This document shows positions 1 to 9,308 of a DNA stretch of 64,000 nucleotides, piece after piece; position 1 is the first letter of the stretch, and every line of letters starts with the position of its first letter. The notes under the pieces were generated by a model. It saw nothing but the letters and a program-made list of their open reading frames with translations, was not told where the DNA came from and made no database searches. Origin of the DNA: Solidesulfovibrio magneticus RS-1 (GTDB taxonomy: Bacteria > Desulfobacterota > Desulfovibrionia > Desulfovibrionales > Desulfovibrionaceae). Made by a program: the position numbers and the translations under genes. The DNA is taken from contig NC_012796.1 of assembly GCF_000010665.1 (NCBI RefSeq), forward strand, positions 3,501,501-3,565,500, given 5' to 3'.

Positions 1-660
1 ACCGACGCCACCTGGCCGCCCATGGAGTTCGTGAACGCCGACAAGAAGATCACCGGCCTTGCCGTCGATCTTATGGAAGCCGCCGGCAAGGAAGCCGGAT
101 TCACCCCGGAATTCAAGGCCGTGGCCTGGGACGGCATCTTCGCCGGTCTGGCCGCCGGCAAGTACGACGCCATCTGCTCCTCGGTCACCATCACCGATGA
201 GCGCAAGAACACCATGGACTTCTCCACCCCGTACATGAAGGTGCGCCAGGCCCTGGTCATCCCCAAGAAGTCCGCCGCCAAGTGCATTGAGGACCTCAAG
301 GGCAAGACCCTGGGCGCCCAGATCAGCACCACCGGCCACTTTGCCGTCAAAAAGACCGAAGGCGTGAAGGATAAGTCCTACGACGAAGTCGGCCTGGCCT
401 TCGAAGACCTGTACAACGGCCGCATCGACGGCGTGGTCTGCGATGATCCGGTCGCCAAGCTGTATGCCCTGAAAAAGGACAACTACAAGGACGCGCTGAA
501 GATCGCCTGCATCATCCCGGCCGACGACGAACTGTACGGCGTGGCCGTGCAGAAGGGCAACAAGGAGACCCTGGAGCTCATCAACAAGGGTCTGGCCGCC
601 GTCACCGCCAAGGGTCTGGACAAGGAAATCCTCAAGAAATGGCTCGGCACGGCCGACTAG
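1..660 (+). CDS. Polar amino-acid ABC transporter substrate-binding protein, 5' truncated
   Basis: The open frame runs in from base 1, so the signal peptide and first residues lie outside the window; 219 codons remain. The text reads as a family-3 periplasmic solute-binding protein: a GLAVDLMEA segment, then a DGIFAGLAAGKYDAICSSVTIT segment and DFSTPYM, the conserved lobe-1 region of HisJ/GlnH-like proteins. The protein captures an amino acid in the periplasm and delivers it to the permease and ATPase encoded directly downstream. Ligand specificity cannot be read from the sequence. An ATG at base 22 is internal, not the true start. Confidence 0.93.
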   Translation, partial: TDATWPPMEFVNADKKITGLAVDLMEAAGKEAGFTPEFKAVAWDGIFAGLAAGKYDAICSSVTITDERKNTMDFSTPYMKVRQALVIPKKSAAKCIEDLKGKTLGAQISTTGHFAVKKTEGVKDKSYDEVGLAFEDLYNGRIDGVVCDDPVAKLYALKKDNYKDALKIACIIPADDELYGVAVQKGNKETLELINKGLAAVTAKGLDKEILKKWLGTAD

Positions 661-681
661 GCCCGACCGGTTAACCGTCTC

Positions 682-715
682 CGTCCGCCGGCCGCCCACG
701 CGGGGCCGGCGGACG
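682..715 (+). promoter_or_regulatory. Intercistronic stem-loop after the binding-protein gene
   Basis: A perfect 12-bp GC stem (682-693 with 704-715) and 10-nt loop lies between the binding-protein stop and the permease start, with no T tract. Such hairpins commonly protect the upstream mRNA of ABC operons so that the binding protein is made in excess. That role is inferred here. Confidence 0.6.
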
Positions 716-734
716 CGCCGCGTGGAAGTGCCGC

Positions 735-1533
735 ATGAAACACCAAGGCAAGTGCGTCGTCGAAGAAACCCAGCCCATCGTCATTGACGTCGGCGACGGG
801 GCCGCCATCCCCAAACCATCCGACAAAGGGCTGGTCTCGGCTTGGTGGCTGTCGTTTATCGGCGCGCTCATCACGCTGGGCTGCCTGCTCTATTTCAAGC
901 CCGATCCGTATTTGCGGATTTTCAAGTTCATCCCGGACGGCATCCTGGTCACCTTCCAGGTCACCGTCAGCGCCATCGCCCTGGCCCTGGTCATCGGACT
1001 CATCACCGGCTTGGGGCGCATCTCGCGCAACAAGTACATCAACCTCGTGGCCTCCACCTATGTCGAGGTGGTGCGCGGGGTGCCGCTTCTGGTGCAGCTT
1101 TTCTACATCTACTACGCCCTTGGGCGTGTGGTGCACGTGCCGGACCTCCTGGCCGCGGTCATCTCCATGAGCGTATGCTACGGGGCCTACATGGGCGAGG
1201 TGTTCCGGGCCGGCATCACGGCCATCGCCGTGGGCCAGACCGAGGCCGCCCGGTCGCTTGGCTTCACCCGGTCCCAGACCATGTACTACGTGATCCTGCC
1301 CCAGGCCTGGCGCACCATTTTGCCGCCGGTCGGCAACGAATTCATCGCGCTGTTAAAGGACACCTCCCTGGTCTCCATCCTGGGCGTGGCCGACCTGCTG
1401 CGCCGGGGCCGCGAGTTCGCCTCGGAATCGTTTCTGTATTTCGAGACGTTCACCATGGTGGCCGTGGTCTACCTGATCATCACCTTGATTCTCTCCAAAC
1501 TGGTGAGTTTCATGGAGGAGCGTCTGTCGCACC

Positions 1534-1547
<14 letters not shown>
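735..1547 (+). CDS. Polar amino-acid ABC transporter permease (HisM/GlnP type)
   Basis: 270-residue inner-membrane permease. A charged N-terminal stretch of about 35 residues precedes the first membrane segment ([18 protein letters not shown]). The ABC-permease EAA loop is visible as [12 protein letters not shown] followed by [18 protein letters not shown], the surface that docks onto the ATPase. Residues [18 protein letters not shown] are typical of polar amino-acid importers. It lies 74 nt after the binding-protein gene and its 3' end overlaps the ATPase gene by 14 nt, which points to translational coupling. A single permease gene implies a homodimeric channel. Confidence 0.93.
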
Positions 1548-2274
<727 letters not shown>

Positions 2275-2301
2275 CTTACCGCGCCCGCCGGACGCGAAAA
2301 A

Positions 2302-2333
2302 GCCGCCCAGGCAGACGCCGGGCGGCTTTTTTT
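2302..2333 (+). terminator. Rho-independent terminator of the first ABC operon
   Basis: GCCGCCC (2302-2308) pairs with GGGCGGC (2320-2326), followed by a run of T. It ends the amino-acid transporter transcript. Confidence 0.85.
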
Positions 2334-2392
2334 GTGGCATGTATCAGCTATCCTTAGATTTAGAAGACTAGCGCGACGATGGAGGCAACTCA

Positions 2393-3040
2393 TCAAGAAC
2401 TCACTATAGCAACACCATGCGCAGCCCTTCTCTCCTCCAACATTCCAGGCAGTGTATACAAATACATTAACATAAGTTCTGTGAAATCCCGAAGTGATTC
2501 AGCAACTTCACGAGAGAGCGGAGCTTCATCGTGAGCAGCCTCATTGCCATCGATCCTAATCTGGTGTGCCCATTCTGCCATTGATGGTGTCAATTTATTC
2601 CCATCAGCTAGACGCTTAATTCTTTGATATAAAGTCCCGCTGCCGTCTTCACTTTGTTCTTTCAACGAAACATCAAGAACTTTTCTAAACATCATTCCTG
2701 CTGCATCATAATTACTCCTTTTCAAATTATCGACTCCCTGAACAAAAAACCGCTTAATATTCTCAGAGACATACTTCGGGGCCTTTACTTGGCTTATCTC
2801 TGGATAAATTCTCTCCACCTTATAACGGCCTATGTCGGTTACGTTCTCTGGAGGTGGCGCACTTATTACATTACTAAACCTAATAAGAACACCTTCTTTA
2901 CAATACGCGCATTGGAAAAAAGACAAGTAGTATACTCGATTATCCTGAGAATTTTTTGAAAGAATAACACTAGAGACAAGCTGAAAAGCTACATTTTTTG
3001 TGCAACAATGAGGACAAACAAGGGCCACTGTATGCGACAT
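2393..3040 (-). CDS. DUF4145 domain protein with zinc ribbon
   Basis: 215 residues. The N-terminus carries two CxxC pairs (CPHC near residue 9 and CAYC near residue 45), which suggests a zinc ribbon. The C-terminal half, with NYDAAGMMFRKVLDVSL and later RIDGNEAAHDE, matches the DUF4145 pattern. ATG 3040 was chosen over the upstream TTG at 3052 because GGAG sits 6 nt before it. The gene is clearly AT-richer than its neighbours (CTT, ATA and AAA codons frequent), suggesting acquisition by transfer. DUF4145 occurs alone or fused to restriction or helicase proteins; no such partner is seen here and the function is unknown. Confidence 0.8.
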   Translation of the reverse strand: MSHTVALVCPHCCTKNVAFQLVSSVILSKNSQDNRVYYLSFFQCAYCKEGVLIRFSNVISAPPPENVTDIGRYKVERIYPEISQVKAPKYVSENIKRFFVQGVDNLKRSNYDAAGMMFRKVLDVSLKEQSEDGSGTLYQRIKRLADGNKLTPSMAEWAHQIRIDGNEAAHDEAPLSREVAESLRDFTELMLMYLYTLPGMLEERRAAHGVAIVSS

Positions 3041-3098
3041 GACATACTCCAAACTTTACAAATTACAGGCAGCAAAGAGAACCCAAAACGCCTCCCCC

Positions 3099-3713
3099 CT
3101 ACTGCGGCCGGCCGCACGGTCCGGCGTGCCCTTCGTGGCTGCCCTGGCGCTGGTAGTCGGTGACGAAGTCGAGGAGCTTTTGGGTATTGGCCACGCTGTG
3201 CTCGTCGCCGACCTTGGCGAAGCAGTCGATGGAACGGGCGTACCAGGCCTTGGCCGCTTCCAGGTCGCCGCGCAGGTGGCTGACGATGCCGAGCTGGTGG
3301 CTGGTCTTGGCTTCGCCGGCCACGTTGCCGCTCTTTTCTTCCAGGGCCAGGGCGCGGATGTACCATTCCATGGCCGTGTCGTTGTCCTCGGCCAGCTGGG
3401 CCACCACGCCGAGCTGGTGGCAGGTGACGGTCATGCCGCCGTCGAGGTCCTCGCGTTCGCTGATGGCCAGGGATTTTTCCAGCCAGGCCCGGGCTTCGTC
3501 GAGTTCGCCGGCTTCCTGGCAGGTCAGGCCCAGGTTGTGGCTGGTCATGGCCACGCCGATGTCGTCGCCAAGGACCTCGAACTGTTCCAGGGCCTTGGCG
3601 AAGCCTTCCCGGGCGGTCTCGATTTCCTTGCGGGACAGGGCTTCCAGGGCGCTCTGGTGCAGGGCCTCGGCCTTGGCGGCCTCCGGGGACAGGTCCGTGT
3701 CGGCGGTGGTCAT
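3099..3713 (-). CDS. Tetratricopeptide repeat protein
   Basis: 204 residues from ATG 3713, which has AAGGAG about 7 nt upstream; an in-frame ATG at 3749 lacks a comparable site. The protein is a string of TPR helices from about residue 15 to 180. Repeats show the Gly/Ala-Leu-Ala pattern, for example GVAMTSHNLGLTCQEAGELDEARAWLEKSLAI and its near copies TCHQLGVVAQ and TSHQLGIVSH. No signal peptide is visible, so it is probably a cytoplasmic scaffold. No catalytic domain is attached and the partner is unknown. Confidence 0.85.
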   Translation of the reverse strand: MTTADTDLSPEAAKAEALHQSALEALSRKEIETAREGFAKALEQFEVLGDDIGVAMTSHNLGLTCQEAGELDEARAWLEKSLAISEREDLDGGMTVTCHQLGVVAQLAEDNDTAMEWYIRALALEEKSGNVAGEAKTSHQLGIVSHLRGDLEAAKAWYARSIDCFAKVGDEHSVANTQKLLDFVTDYQRQGSHEGHAGPCGRPQ

Positions 3714-3833
3714 GGCGTGCTCCTTGTCGGCCGGGGTCCGTGTGATCACCGGCCGGATTGTCGGTCATGTCGATTTTGACCGAAGAGGTGCCGCGTCCTG
3801 GCGCGCCGGGTCAAGCTTTTTTTATGAGGCAAC

Positions 3834-4343
3834 TCACTCGTCGGGCTTGTTTTTCGGGGGTTTGACAAAGTCGAGCACCCTTTGCTCGGCCGCCCTGGCT
3901 GCCTCGTCGGGCAGCGTTTCGGCCGTGGCCCGGTCCACGTATTCGATGGCTCCGCAGGGGCACATGGCGGCGCAGGCCGGCTCCAGGCCGCGCTGGCGGC
4001 GGGCGGCGCACAGGTCGCACTTGACCACGGTCACACCCTTGTCGGTCTCGAAAATCGCCATATAGGGGCAGGCCAGCATGCACTGGCGCGACTGGCAGCC
4101 CCGGCAGAGCATGGGGTCCAGCACCATGGCCCCGTCGCGGTCGCGCACGATGGCTCCGCGCTTGCAGACCTTGGCGCAGTTGGGTTCGGCGCAGTGCCGG
4201 CAATACAGCGGGGCCATGAAGCCGGTGGTCGTGCGGATCATGTGGATGCGCGGCATGTCGTGGACGAAGCGGCAGACGTATTCGCACGTCTCGCAGCCGA
4301 TGCACTTGCCGTAATCAATATACAACGTCTTCTGTTCTTCCAT
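3834..4343 (-). CDS. Four-cluster [4Fe-4S] ferredoxin-type electron carrier (CooF/HycB-like)
   Basis: 169 residues starting at ATG 4343, preceded by GGGAG. Sixteen cysteines form four [4Fe-4S] sites: C14/C17/C20/C24, C48/C51/C56/C60, C80/C83/C88/C92 and C109/C112/C124/C128. This is the layout of HycB, DmsB and CooF electron-transfer subunits. No Tat or Sec signal is seen, so it works in the cytoplasm. It lies directly downstream of the FAD/NAD(P)-oxidoreductase on the same strand, which suggests it shuttles electrons between that flavoprotein and an enzyme encoded elsewhere. No carbon monoxide dehydrogenase, hydrogenase or formate enzyme is present in the window. Confidence 0.87.
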   Translation of the reverse strand: MEEQKTLYIDYGKCIGCETCEYVCRFVHDMPRIHMIRTTTGFMAPLYCRHCAEPNCAKVCKRGAIVRDRDGAMVLDPMLCRGCQSRQCMLACPYMAIFETDKGVTVVKCDLCAARRQRGLEPACAAMCPCGAIEYVDRATAETLPDEAARAAEQRVLDFVKPPKNKPDE

Positions 4344-4363
4344 TGTCACTCCCGCTGCAATCG

Positions 4364-4421
4364 TCCCCCTTTCCCATATGGGGGGTCCGGGGGCCTCAGG
4401 CCCCCGGCCGCCGGAGGCATC
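4364..4421 (-). repeat. Palindromic 3'-flanking repeat, copy A
   Basis: On the minus strand it begins with GATGCCTCCGGCGG at 4421, 11 nt after the stop of the flavoprotein gene. The palindrome CCGGGGGCCTGAGGCCCCCGG follows, then a C-run and a matching AAAGGGGG arm able to form a second hairpin. It occupies most of the gap before the ferredoxin gene. Confidence 0.85.
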
Positions 4422-4432
4422 TTCGTCTTTAA

Positions 4433-5536
4433 TTATCTTCCCCTTACCCTGGGTGCGTCGCGGAAATCGCCGCCGGGGAAGCGTTCGGCTTCGCGGCTGA
4501 TGAGTTCGTCGCCAGTGAATTCGGTCTGGCGGTTCTGGGCCTTGAGGTCGAGCCACTGGGCCAGGGAGCGGGCGGCGCGCAGCCCGGAATAGATGGCCTT
4601 GCCGATCTTGCTTGGGCCGGTGAGGGCATCGCCGGCCACGAACACGTTTTCGATGGCGGTCATGTTGAGCCAGCGCACTTCGCCCTTGCGCACGGATTCA
4701 AGACCAAGTTCCTTGGCGAAAGGCGGCGTGGCCACCTCGCCGATGGCGGCGACGACAAGATCGGCCTCGAAGCCGCGCTCCAGGCCGCCTTGCTTGCAGA
4801 CGATGCCCGTGGCAGCGGTTTCGCCCAGGACGGCCTCGGGCAGGCAGCCTTCGTGCCAGACCACGCCGGCGGCTTCCAGGCGTTCGATCTCCAACCGGCC
4901 ACAGGGGGCTTCGGCCCGGGTACGGCGGTAGAGCATGTCCACCGAGGCCGCGCCCAGGGCGGCCGCTCCGTGGGCCACGTCCACGGCCGAGTGGCCGGCC
5001 CCGATGACCACGACCTTCTTGCCGGCCACGTCCGGGGCCTTGACCCCGGGGGCGCAGTAGTGGGCGGCCCGGATGGGAAAGAGGAACTCCAGGCCCGAGC
5101 ACACCCCGGGCAGGTCCTCGCCGGGGATGCCGAGCTTGCGCGAGCGCCAGGAGCCGGTGGCGATCATGATGGCCTCGTGCTTGGTGATCATCTCACCCAG
5201 GCCCTTGACCTCGGTGCAGAAGTGGTCGCCCTCTTCCTCGAACAGCGGCGCGCTGCAGCAGATCTTGGTATGGGTGTAAAAAACCACGCCGTATTGACGG
5301 GCCATGCGCAGAGTGCCGGCCTCGATGCGCTGGCGCGGGATGCGGTGGCCGGGGATGCCGAAAAGCATGAGCCCGCCGGGTTTGGGCATCTTGTCGTAGA
5401 CCTCGACGGCATGTCCCAGGCACGACAGGTAGCCGGCGGCGGCCAGGCCCGACGGGCCGGCCCCGACGATGCCGATGGACAGGCCGCTTGGCGGCGGCGG
5501 GTCGCCGCACTGGAAATTGAAGTTCATGGGTTCCAT
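4433..5536 (-). CDS. FAD-dependent NAD(P) oxidoreductase, GltD-like
   Basis: 367 residues from ATG 5536, with GGAG upstream. The FAD Rossmann motif GIVGAGPSGLAAAGYL starts near residue 20, the NAD(P) motif VVVIGAGHSAVDVAHG lies near residue 180 and the C-terminal FAD-binding VFVAGDALTGPSKIGKAI near residue 315. These are hallmarks of the glutamate synthase small-subunit family. Unlike true GltD it lacks the N-terminal cysteine-rich Fe-S domain; the adjacent four-cluster ferredoxin may supply that function. Likely reaction: electron exchange between NAD(P)H and ferredoxin. It probably leads a two-gene operon divergent from the EamA gene. Confidence 0.85.
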   Translation of the reverse strand: MEPMNFNFQCGDPPPPSGLSIGIVGAGPSGLAAAGYLSCLGHAVEVYDKMPKPGGLMLFGIPGHRIPRQRIEAGTLRMARQYGVVFYTHTKICCSAPLFEEEGDHFCTEVKGLGEMITKHEAIMIATGSWRSRKLGIPGEDLPGVCSGLEFLFPIRAAHYCAPGVKAPDVAGKKVVVIGAGHSAVDVAHGAAALGAASVDMLYRRTRAEAPCGRLEIERLEAAGVVWHEGCLPEAVLGETAATGIVCKQGGLERGFEADLVVAAIGEVATPPFAKELGLESVRKGEVRWLNMTAIENVFVAGDALTGPSKIGKAIYSGLRAARSLAQWLDLKAQNRQTEFTGDELISREAERFPGGDFRDAPRVRGR

Positions 5537-5655
5537 GGCTGCTCCGGTTTTGGGGCAGCCTACCCCGGAAAATCGGCCGGGTAAACGCCGTAACGCATGA
5601 CTTTTGCAAGTGATTATGCGAACAAGCTCCCCCCGAAGGGGAAAGGAGCCTGGCC

Positions 5656-6546
5656 ATGACGCGAATCTACTGCAAGCTCGTCGGTTCGGCCGTGCTGTGG
5701 GGCGGCACCTGGGTAGCCGGCCGGGTGCTGGCCACCTACATGGGACCGTTTTCGGCGGCGTTTTTGCGTTTCGCCCTGGCCTCGGTGTTCCTCTATTTCC
5801 TGACTGCCCGCATGGAGGGGAAGTTCCCAAGGCTGGCCCGGCGCGACCTGCCCTGGCTGCTGACCTTGGCCGCCACGGGCATCTTTGCCTACAACGCGCT
5901 GTTTTTCGCCGGGCTTCGCACCGTGCCGGCCGGCCGGGCGGCGCTCATCGTGGCTTGCATCCCATCGGTGGTGGCGCTTTTCTCGGGCGTCCTTTTTCGT
6001 GAGCGTTTCACGAAGCTCAAGATCGCCGGCATCGCCACGTCGTTTGCCGGGGTGGGCTGCATCGTTTCCGGCGGCGATCCGGCGTCGCTTTTGGCCAAGG
6101 GGCTTTCGACGGGCGATTTGTGCATTTTCGGCTGTGTGGCTGCCTGGGCCGCCTACACCCTGGCCGGCAAGAAAGCCATGGAGCGGGTGGGCCCGTACAG
6201 CGCCGTGGCCTGGTCATGCATCCTGGGCGCGGCCATGCTCTTGCCGCCGGCGTTGGCCTCGGGCCTGTGGCGCGACGTGGCGGTGGCCGGACCGGTGGCC
6301 TGGGGCTGTGTGGCCTTTTTTGGCATCCTGGCCACGGGCTACGGGTTTTCCTGGTATTACGAAGGGGTCAAGGCCATCGGCCCGACCAAGGCCGGGGTGT
6401 TTATCAACCTCGTGCCGGTGGTGGCGGTGGTGCTTGGCCATGCGCTCTTGGACGAGCCGCTGTCCCCGGCCCTGGCCGTGGGTGGCGCACTGGTGCTGGC
6501 CGGGGTATGGCTCACCAACAGACATCCGGCTTTGGCCAACCGATAA
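5656..6546 (+). CDS. EamA/DMT-family transporter
   Basis: 296 residues with about ten hydrophobic helices in two similar halves, the RhaT/EamA arrangement. Each half carries the family hallmarks: WGGTWVAGRVLATYMGPFSAAFLRF near residue 15 and WAAYTLAGKKAMERVGPYSAVAW near residue 160. AAAGGAG lies about 8 nt before the ATG. It is likely an inner-membrane exporter of metabolites or amino acids; the substrate is not predictable. It is transcribed divergently from the flavoprotein/ferredoxin pair. Confidence 0.9.
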   Translation: MTRIYCKLVGSAVLWGGTWVAGRVLATYMGPFSAAFLRFALASVFLYFLTARMEGKFPRLARRDLPWLLTLAATGIFAYNALFFAGLRTVPAGRAALIVACIPSVVALFSGVLFRERFTKLKIAGIATSFAGVGCIVSGGDPASLLAKGLSTGDLCIFGCVAAWAAYTLAGKKAMERVGPYSAVAWSCILGAAMLLPPALASGLWRDVAVAGPVAWGCVAFFGILATGYGFSWYYEGVKAIGPTKAGVFINLVPVVAVVLGHALLDEPLSPALAVGGALVLAGVWLTNRHPALANR

Positions 6547-6613
6547 CGGCCTTGCCTTCCCCACAACGAGAGGCTAGAGAGCATTACTCGCCTCAAGTTG
6601 CGGAGCCTACTGC

Positions 6614-7531
6614 ATGGAATTGCCCACTGCCCCGGCAACGATCCTCATCGTTGACGACGCCCCTTCCAATCTGGCTGTTTTGACCGAAGCCCTGCGCAGC
6701 GAATACGAAGTACGCATCGCTTCCAGCGGCTCCCAGGCCCTGCGTCTGGTGGAAGAGAGTGCGCCGGACCTTATTTTGCTCGACATCCTCATGCCCGACA
6801 TGGACGGCTACGAAGTCTGCCGCCGCTTCAAGGCCCGGGCGGCCACCCGCAACATCCCCATCATTTTCCTGACGGCCAAGGGCGACGTGGCCGACGAGAC
6901 GCTGGGGCTGGCGTTGGGGGCCGTGGACTACATCGTCAAACCGGTGAGCGTCCCCATCGTCCAGGCCCGGGTGCGCACCCATGTGGAACTCAAGCGCCGG
7001 GGCGATCTGCTGGAGACGCTGTCCATGCGCGACGGCCTGACCGGCATCGCCAACCGCCGCCGCTTCAACGACTGCCTCAACCGGGCCTGGCGGCAGGCCA
7101 TGCGTGGGGCGACGCCGCTGAGTCTGCTCATGGCCGACATCGATTGTTTCAAGGCCTACAACGACACCTACGGCCACATGGCCGGCGACGAATGCCTCAA
7201 GGCCGTGGCCGCCACCCTGGCCGGAGTGCTCAAGCGCCCGGGGGATCTGGCGGCGCGGTTTGGCGGCGAGGAGTTCGTCGTCATCCTGGAAGAGACCGAC
7301 CTGGCCGGGGCCATGCATCTGGCCGAGGCCATGCGTCTGGCCGTGTCCGACCTGGGCCTGACCCACGACGGCTCGTGCATTTCCAAGGTGGTCACCATCA
7401 CCCTGGGCGCGGCCTGCTGCGTGCCCAAGGCCGGAGGCAGCGCCGAGAATCTGCTGTGCCTGGCCGACCGCAAGCTCTACGAAGCCAAGATGGCCGGCCG
7501 CAACCGGGTGCTTGGCACGCAGCTCGTTTAG
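6614..7531 (+). CDS. Response regulator diguanylate cyclase (REC-GGDEF)
   Basis: 305 residues. Residues 8-125 are a receiver domain with acidic pocket VDD and phospho-acceptor D57 in [11 protein letters not shown]. Residues 135-300 are a GGDEF domain with intact GGEEF active site (217-221) and substrate loop [14 protein letters not shown]. An RPGD motif at 208-211, five residues before GGEEF, is a textbook inhibitory I-site, so product feedback is expected. It makes cyclic di-GMP from two GTP when phosphorylated. No cognate kinase is adjacent; the hybrid kinase at 20745-22667 is one possible partner in the window. Confidence 0.92.
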   Translation: MELPTAPATILIVDDAPSNLAVLTEALRSEYEVRIASSGSQALRLVEESAPDLILLDILMPDMDGYEVCRRFKARAATRNIPIIFLTAKGDVADETLGLALGAVDYIVKPVSVPIVQARVRTHVELKRRGDLLETLSMRDGLTGIANRRRFNDCLNRAWRQAMRGATPLSLLMADIDCFKAYNDTYGHMAGDECLKAVAATLAGVLKRPGDLAARFGGEEFVVILEETDLAGAMHLAEAMRLAVSDLGLTHDGSCISKVVTITLGAACCVPKAGGSAENLLCLADRKLYEAKMAGRNRVLGTQLV

Positions 7532-7765
7532 CCGGCAAAGCCCCGTCCCCGCCTTCCCGCTGACGCCGGTCTCCCGGCGCGCTGGGACACGACCGTCCCT
7601 GTTCCTCCCTTCCATTGCCCGGACGCCGGCCTTGATCGACAGGGGCTTGTCTGTTACTTTTTTTGCTTGCGAATTGCCGTTTCGCCAGTCGCGCCGGCCC
7701 GCCGGCGACGCCAGGATATGGCTTTTGTCACCACGTCCGCCACCTTCAACCCCCGGGAGCGAACC

Positions 7766-8518
7766 ATGCGCAAACGTTTTGGCCTTCTTCTGGCCGCCCT
7801 GGCCGCCTTTGTCCTGTGCTTCGGCGGCCTGGCCCAGGCCGAGGAAAAAGTCTACGTCAACGGCATCGATTTCGGCTTTCCGCCCTTCGGCTTCGTCGAC
7901 AAGGCCGGCAAACCCACCGGCTTCGACGTCGAATCCCTGGACTGGATCGCCAAAAAGATGGGCTTCAAGGTCAAACACCAGCCCATGGATTGGGACGGCA
8001 TCATCCCCGCCCTTTTGGCCAAAAAGATCGACATCATCGCTTCCGGCATGAGCGCCACCGCCGAACGCGCCCAGAAAGTCGATTTCTCCATCCCCTACTA
8101 CGAAGTCACCCAGGTCCTGGTCGTCGGCGACAAGGAAGCCACGCCCTTTGCCGAGATCCTCAAGTCCGGCAAAAAGATCGGCGTCCAGCGCGGCACCGTC
8201 ACCGCCAAGCTCCTCGAAGGCTTCGTCGGCCAGCCCGGCTACAAGTTCGAGCTCGTGCCCTACGACTCCACCGACCTGTCCATGGAAGACGTGAAGATCG
8301 GCCGCATCGCCGGCTCCGGCATGGACAGCACCATCGCCGCCGAAGTCATGAAGGCCCCCGGCTTCAAAATCGCCGGCACCTTCGACGCCGCTCCCGAAAA
8401 GTACGGCTACGCCATGCGCAAGGAAGACAAGGAGTTCCAGGCCAAGGTCAACGAGGGCCTCAAGCTCCTCATGGCCGACCCCTACTGGAAGGAACTCAAG
8501 GCCAAGTACGGCATCTAG
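7766..8518 (+). CDS. Polar amino-acid ABC transporter substrate-binding protein
   Basis: 250 residues from ATG 7766, preceded by GGGAG. A Sec signal peptide occupies residues 1-25 (MRKRFGLL then hydrophobic, ending AQA before EEKVYV). The mature protein is a family-3 solute-binding domain: DFGFPPFGFVDKAGKPTGFDV, then MDWDGIIPALLAKKIDIIASGMS and DFSIPYYE. It is paralogous to the truncated binding protein at the window start. It delivers an amino acid to the two permeases and ATPase downstream. The 234-bp gap before it probably holds its promoter, but no convincing boxes were found. Confidence 0.93.
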   Translation: MRKRFGLLLAALAAFVLCFGGLAQAEEKVYVNGIDFGFPPFGFVDKAGKPTGFDVESLDWIAKKMGFKVKHQPMDWDGIIPALLAKKIDIIASGMSATAERAQKVDFSIPYYEVTQVLVVGDKEATPFAEILKSGKKIGVQRGTVTAKLLEGFVGQPGYKFELVPYDSTDLSMEDVKIGRIAGSGMDSTIAAEVMKAPGFKIAGTFDAAPEKYGYAMRKEDKEFQAKVNEGLKLLMADPYWKELKAKYGI

Positions 8519-8541
8519 CAAGCCCGCTTTCCCGCAACGCT

Positions 8542-8572
8542 CCCGGGCCGCGCGCCATACGCGCGGCCCGGG
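8542..8572 (+). promoter_or_regulatory. Intercistronic stem-loop after the second binding-protein gene
   Basis: A perfect 13-bp GC stem (8542-8554 with 8560-8572) closes a 5-nt loop between the binding-protein stop and the permease start. There is no T tract. Position and form match the hairpin at 682-715, suggesting the same mRNA-stabilising or partial-termination role. Confidence 0.6.
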
Positions 8573-8593
8573 GCGCTCCCCCGGACGTATTTC

Positions 8594-9307
8594 ATGGAAG
8601 GATTTATCACCGCCGCGCAGGCCAGCTGGGAGGCCATGCCCTACATTCTCGGCGGGCTGTGGTGGACGGCAGGGCTTATTCTCGGAGCCATGCTCGTGGG
8701 CTTTGTCCTCGGCGTGCCCCTGGCCGTGCTCCATGTCTATGGCCATCCGCTCACCCGCAAGGCCGTGGCCGGCTACGTTTGGCTGTTTCGCGGCGTGCCC
8801 ATCCTCGTGCAGCTCTACCTCTTTTACTTCGGCATCATGGCTTACCTGAGCGAAATCCCGGCCCTGTCGTTTCTGCCGCTGTCCTCGGGATTCCTCTCGG
8901 CGGTCATCGTGCTGGGGCTGACCAGCGCCGCCTACCAGTCACAAATTTTCCGCGGAGCCATGGCCAGCCTGCCCGCCGGCCAGCTCAAGGCCGCCCGGGC
9001 TCTGGGCATGAGCGACGCCGTGGCCATCCGCTCCATCATCCTGCCCCAGGCCCTGCGCCTGGCCATCCCGGCCTGGTCCAACGAATACTCGATCCTGCTC
9101 AAGGACTCCGCCCTGGCCTTTACCATCGGCGTCCTGGAAGTCATGGCCCGCACCCGCTCCGTGGCCGCCACCACACACCAGCCGCTGCCGCTTTCCATCC
9201 TGGCCGGAGCGCTCTTTTTCTTCCTCACCTGGGCCGGCATCAAAACCCTCAAACGCCTCGAAGCCAAGGTGCGCATCCCCGGATACGCGCACCAGGGAAG
9301 CCTGTAG
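8594..9307 (+). CDS. Amino-acid ABC transporter permease
   Basis: 237 residues with five or so membrane segments. The family signature YVWLFRGVPILVQLYLFYFG lies near residue 55 and the ATPase-docking loop is KAARALGMSDAVAIRSIILPQALRL near residue 135. It is the first of two permease genes in this operon. With the permease at 10106-10798 it probably forms a HisQM-like heterodimeric channel. Its stop is 1 nt before the ATPase start, a tightly coupled arrangement. Confidence 0.92.
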   Translation: MEGFITAAQASWEAMPYILGGLWWTAGLILGAMLVGFVLGVPLAVLHVYGHPLTRKAVAGYVWLFRGVPILVQLYLFYFGIMAYLSEIPALSFLPLSSGFLSAVIVLGLTSAAYQSQIFRGAMASLPAGQLKAARALGMSDAVAIRSIILPQALRLAIPAWSNEYSILLKDSALAFTIGVLEVMARTRSVAATTHQPLPLSILAGALFFFLTWAGIKTLKRLEAKVRIPGYAHQGSL

Positions 9308-9308
9308 C

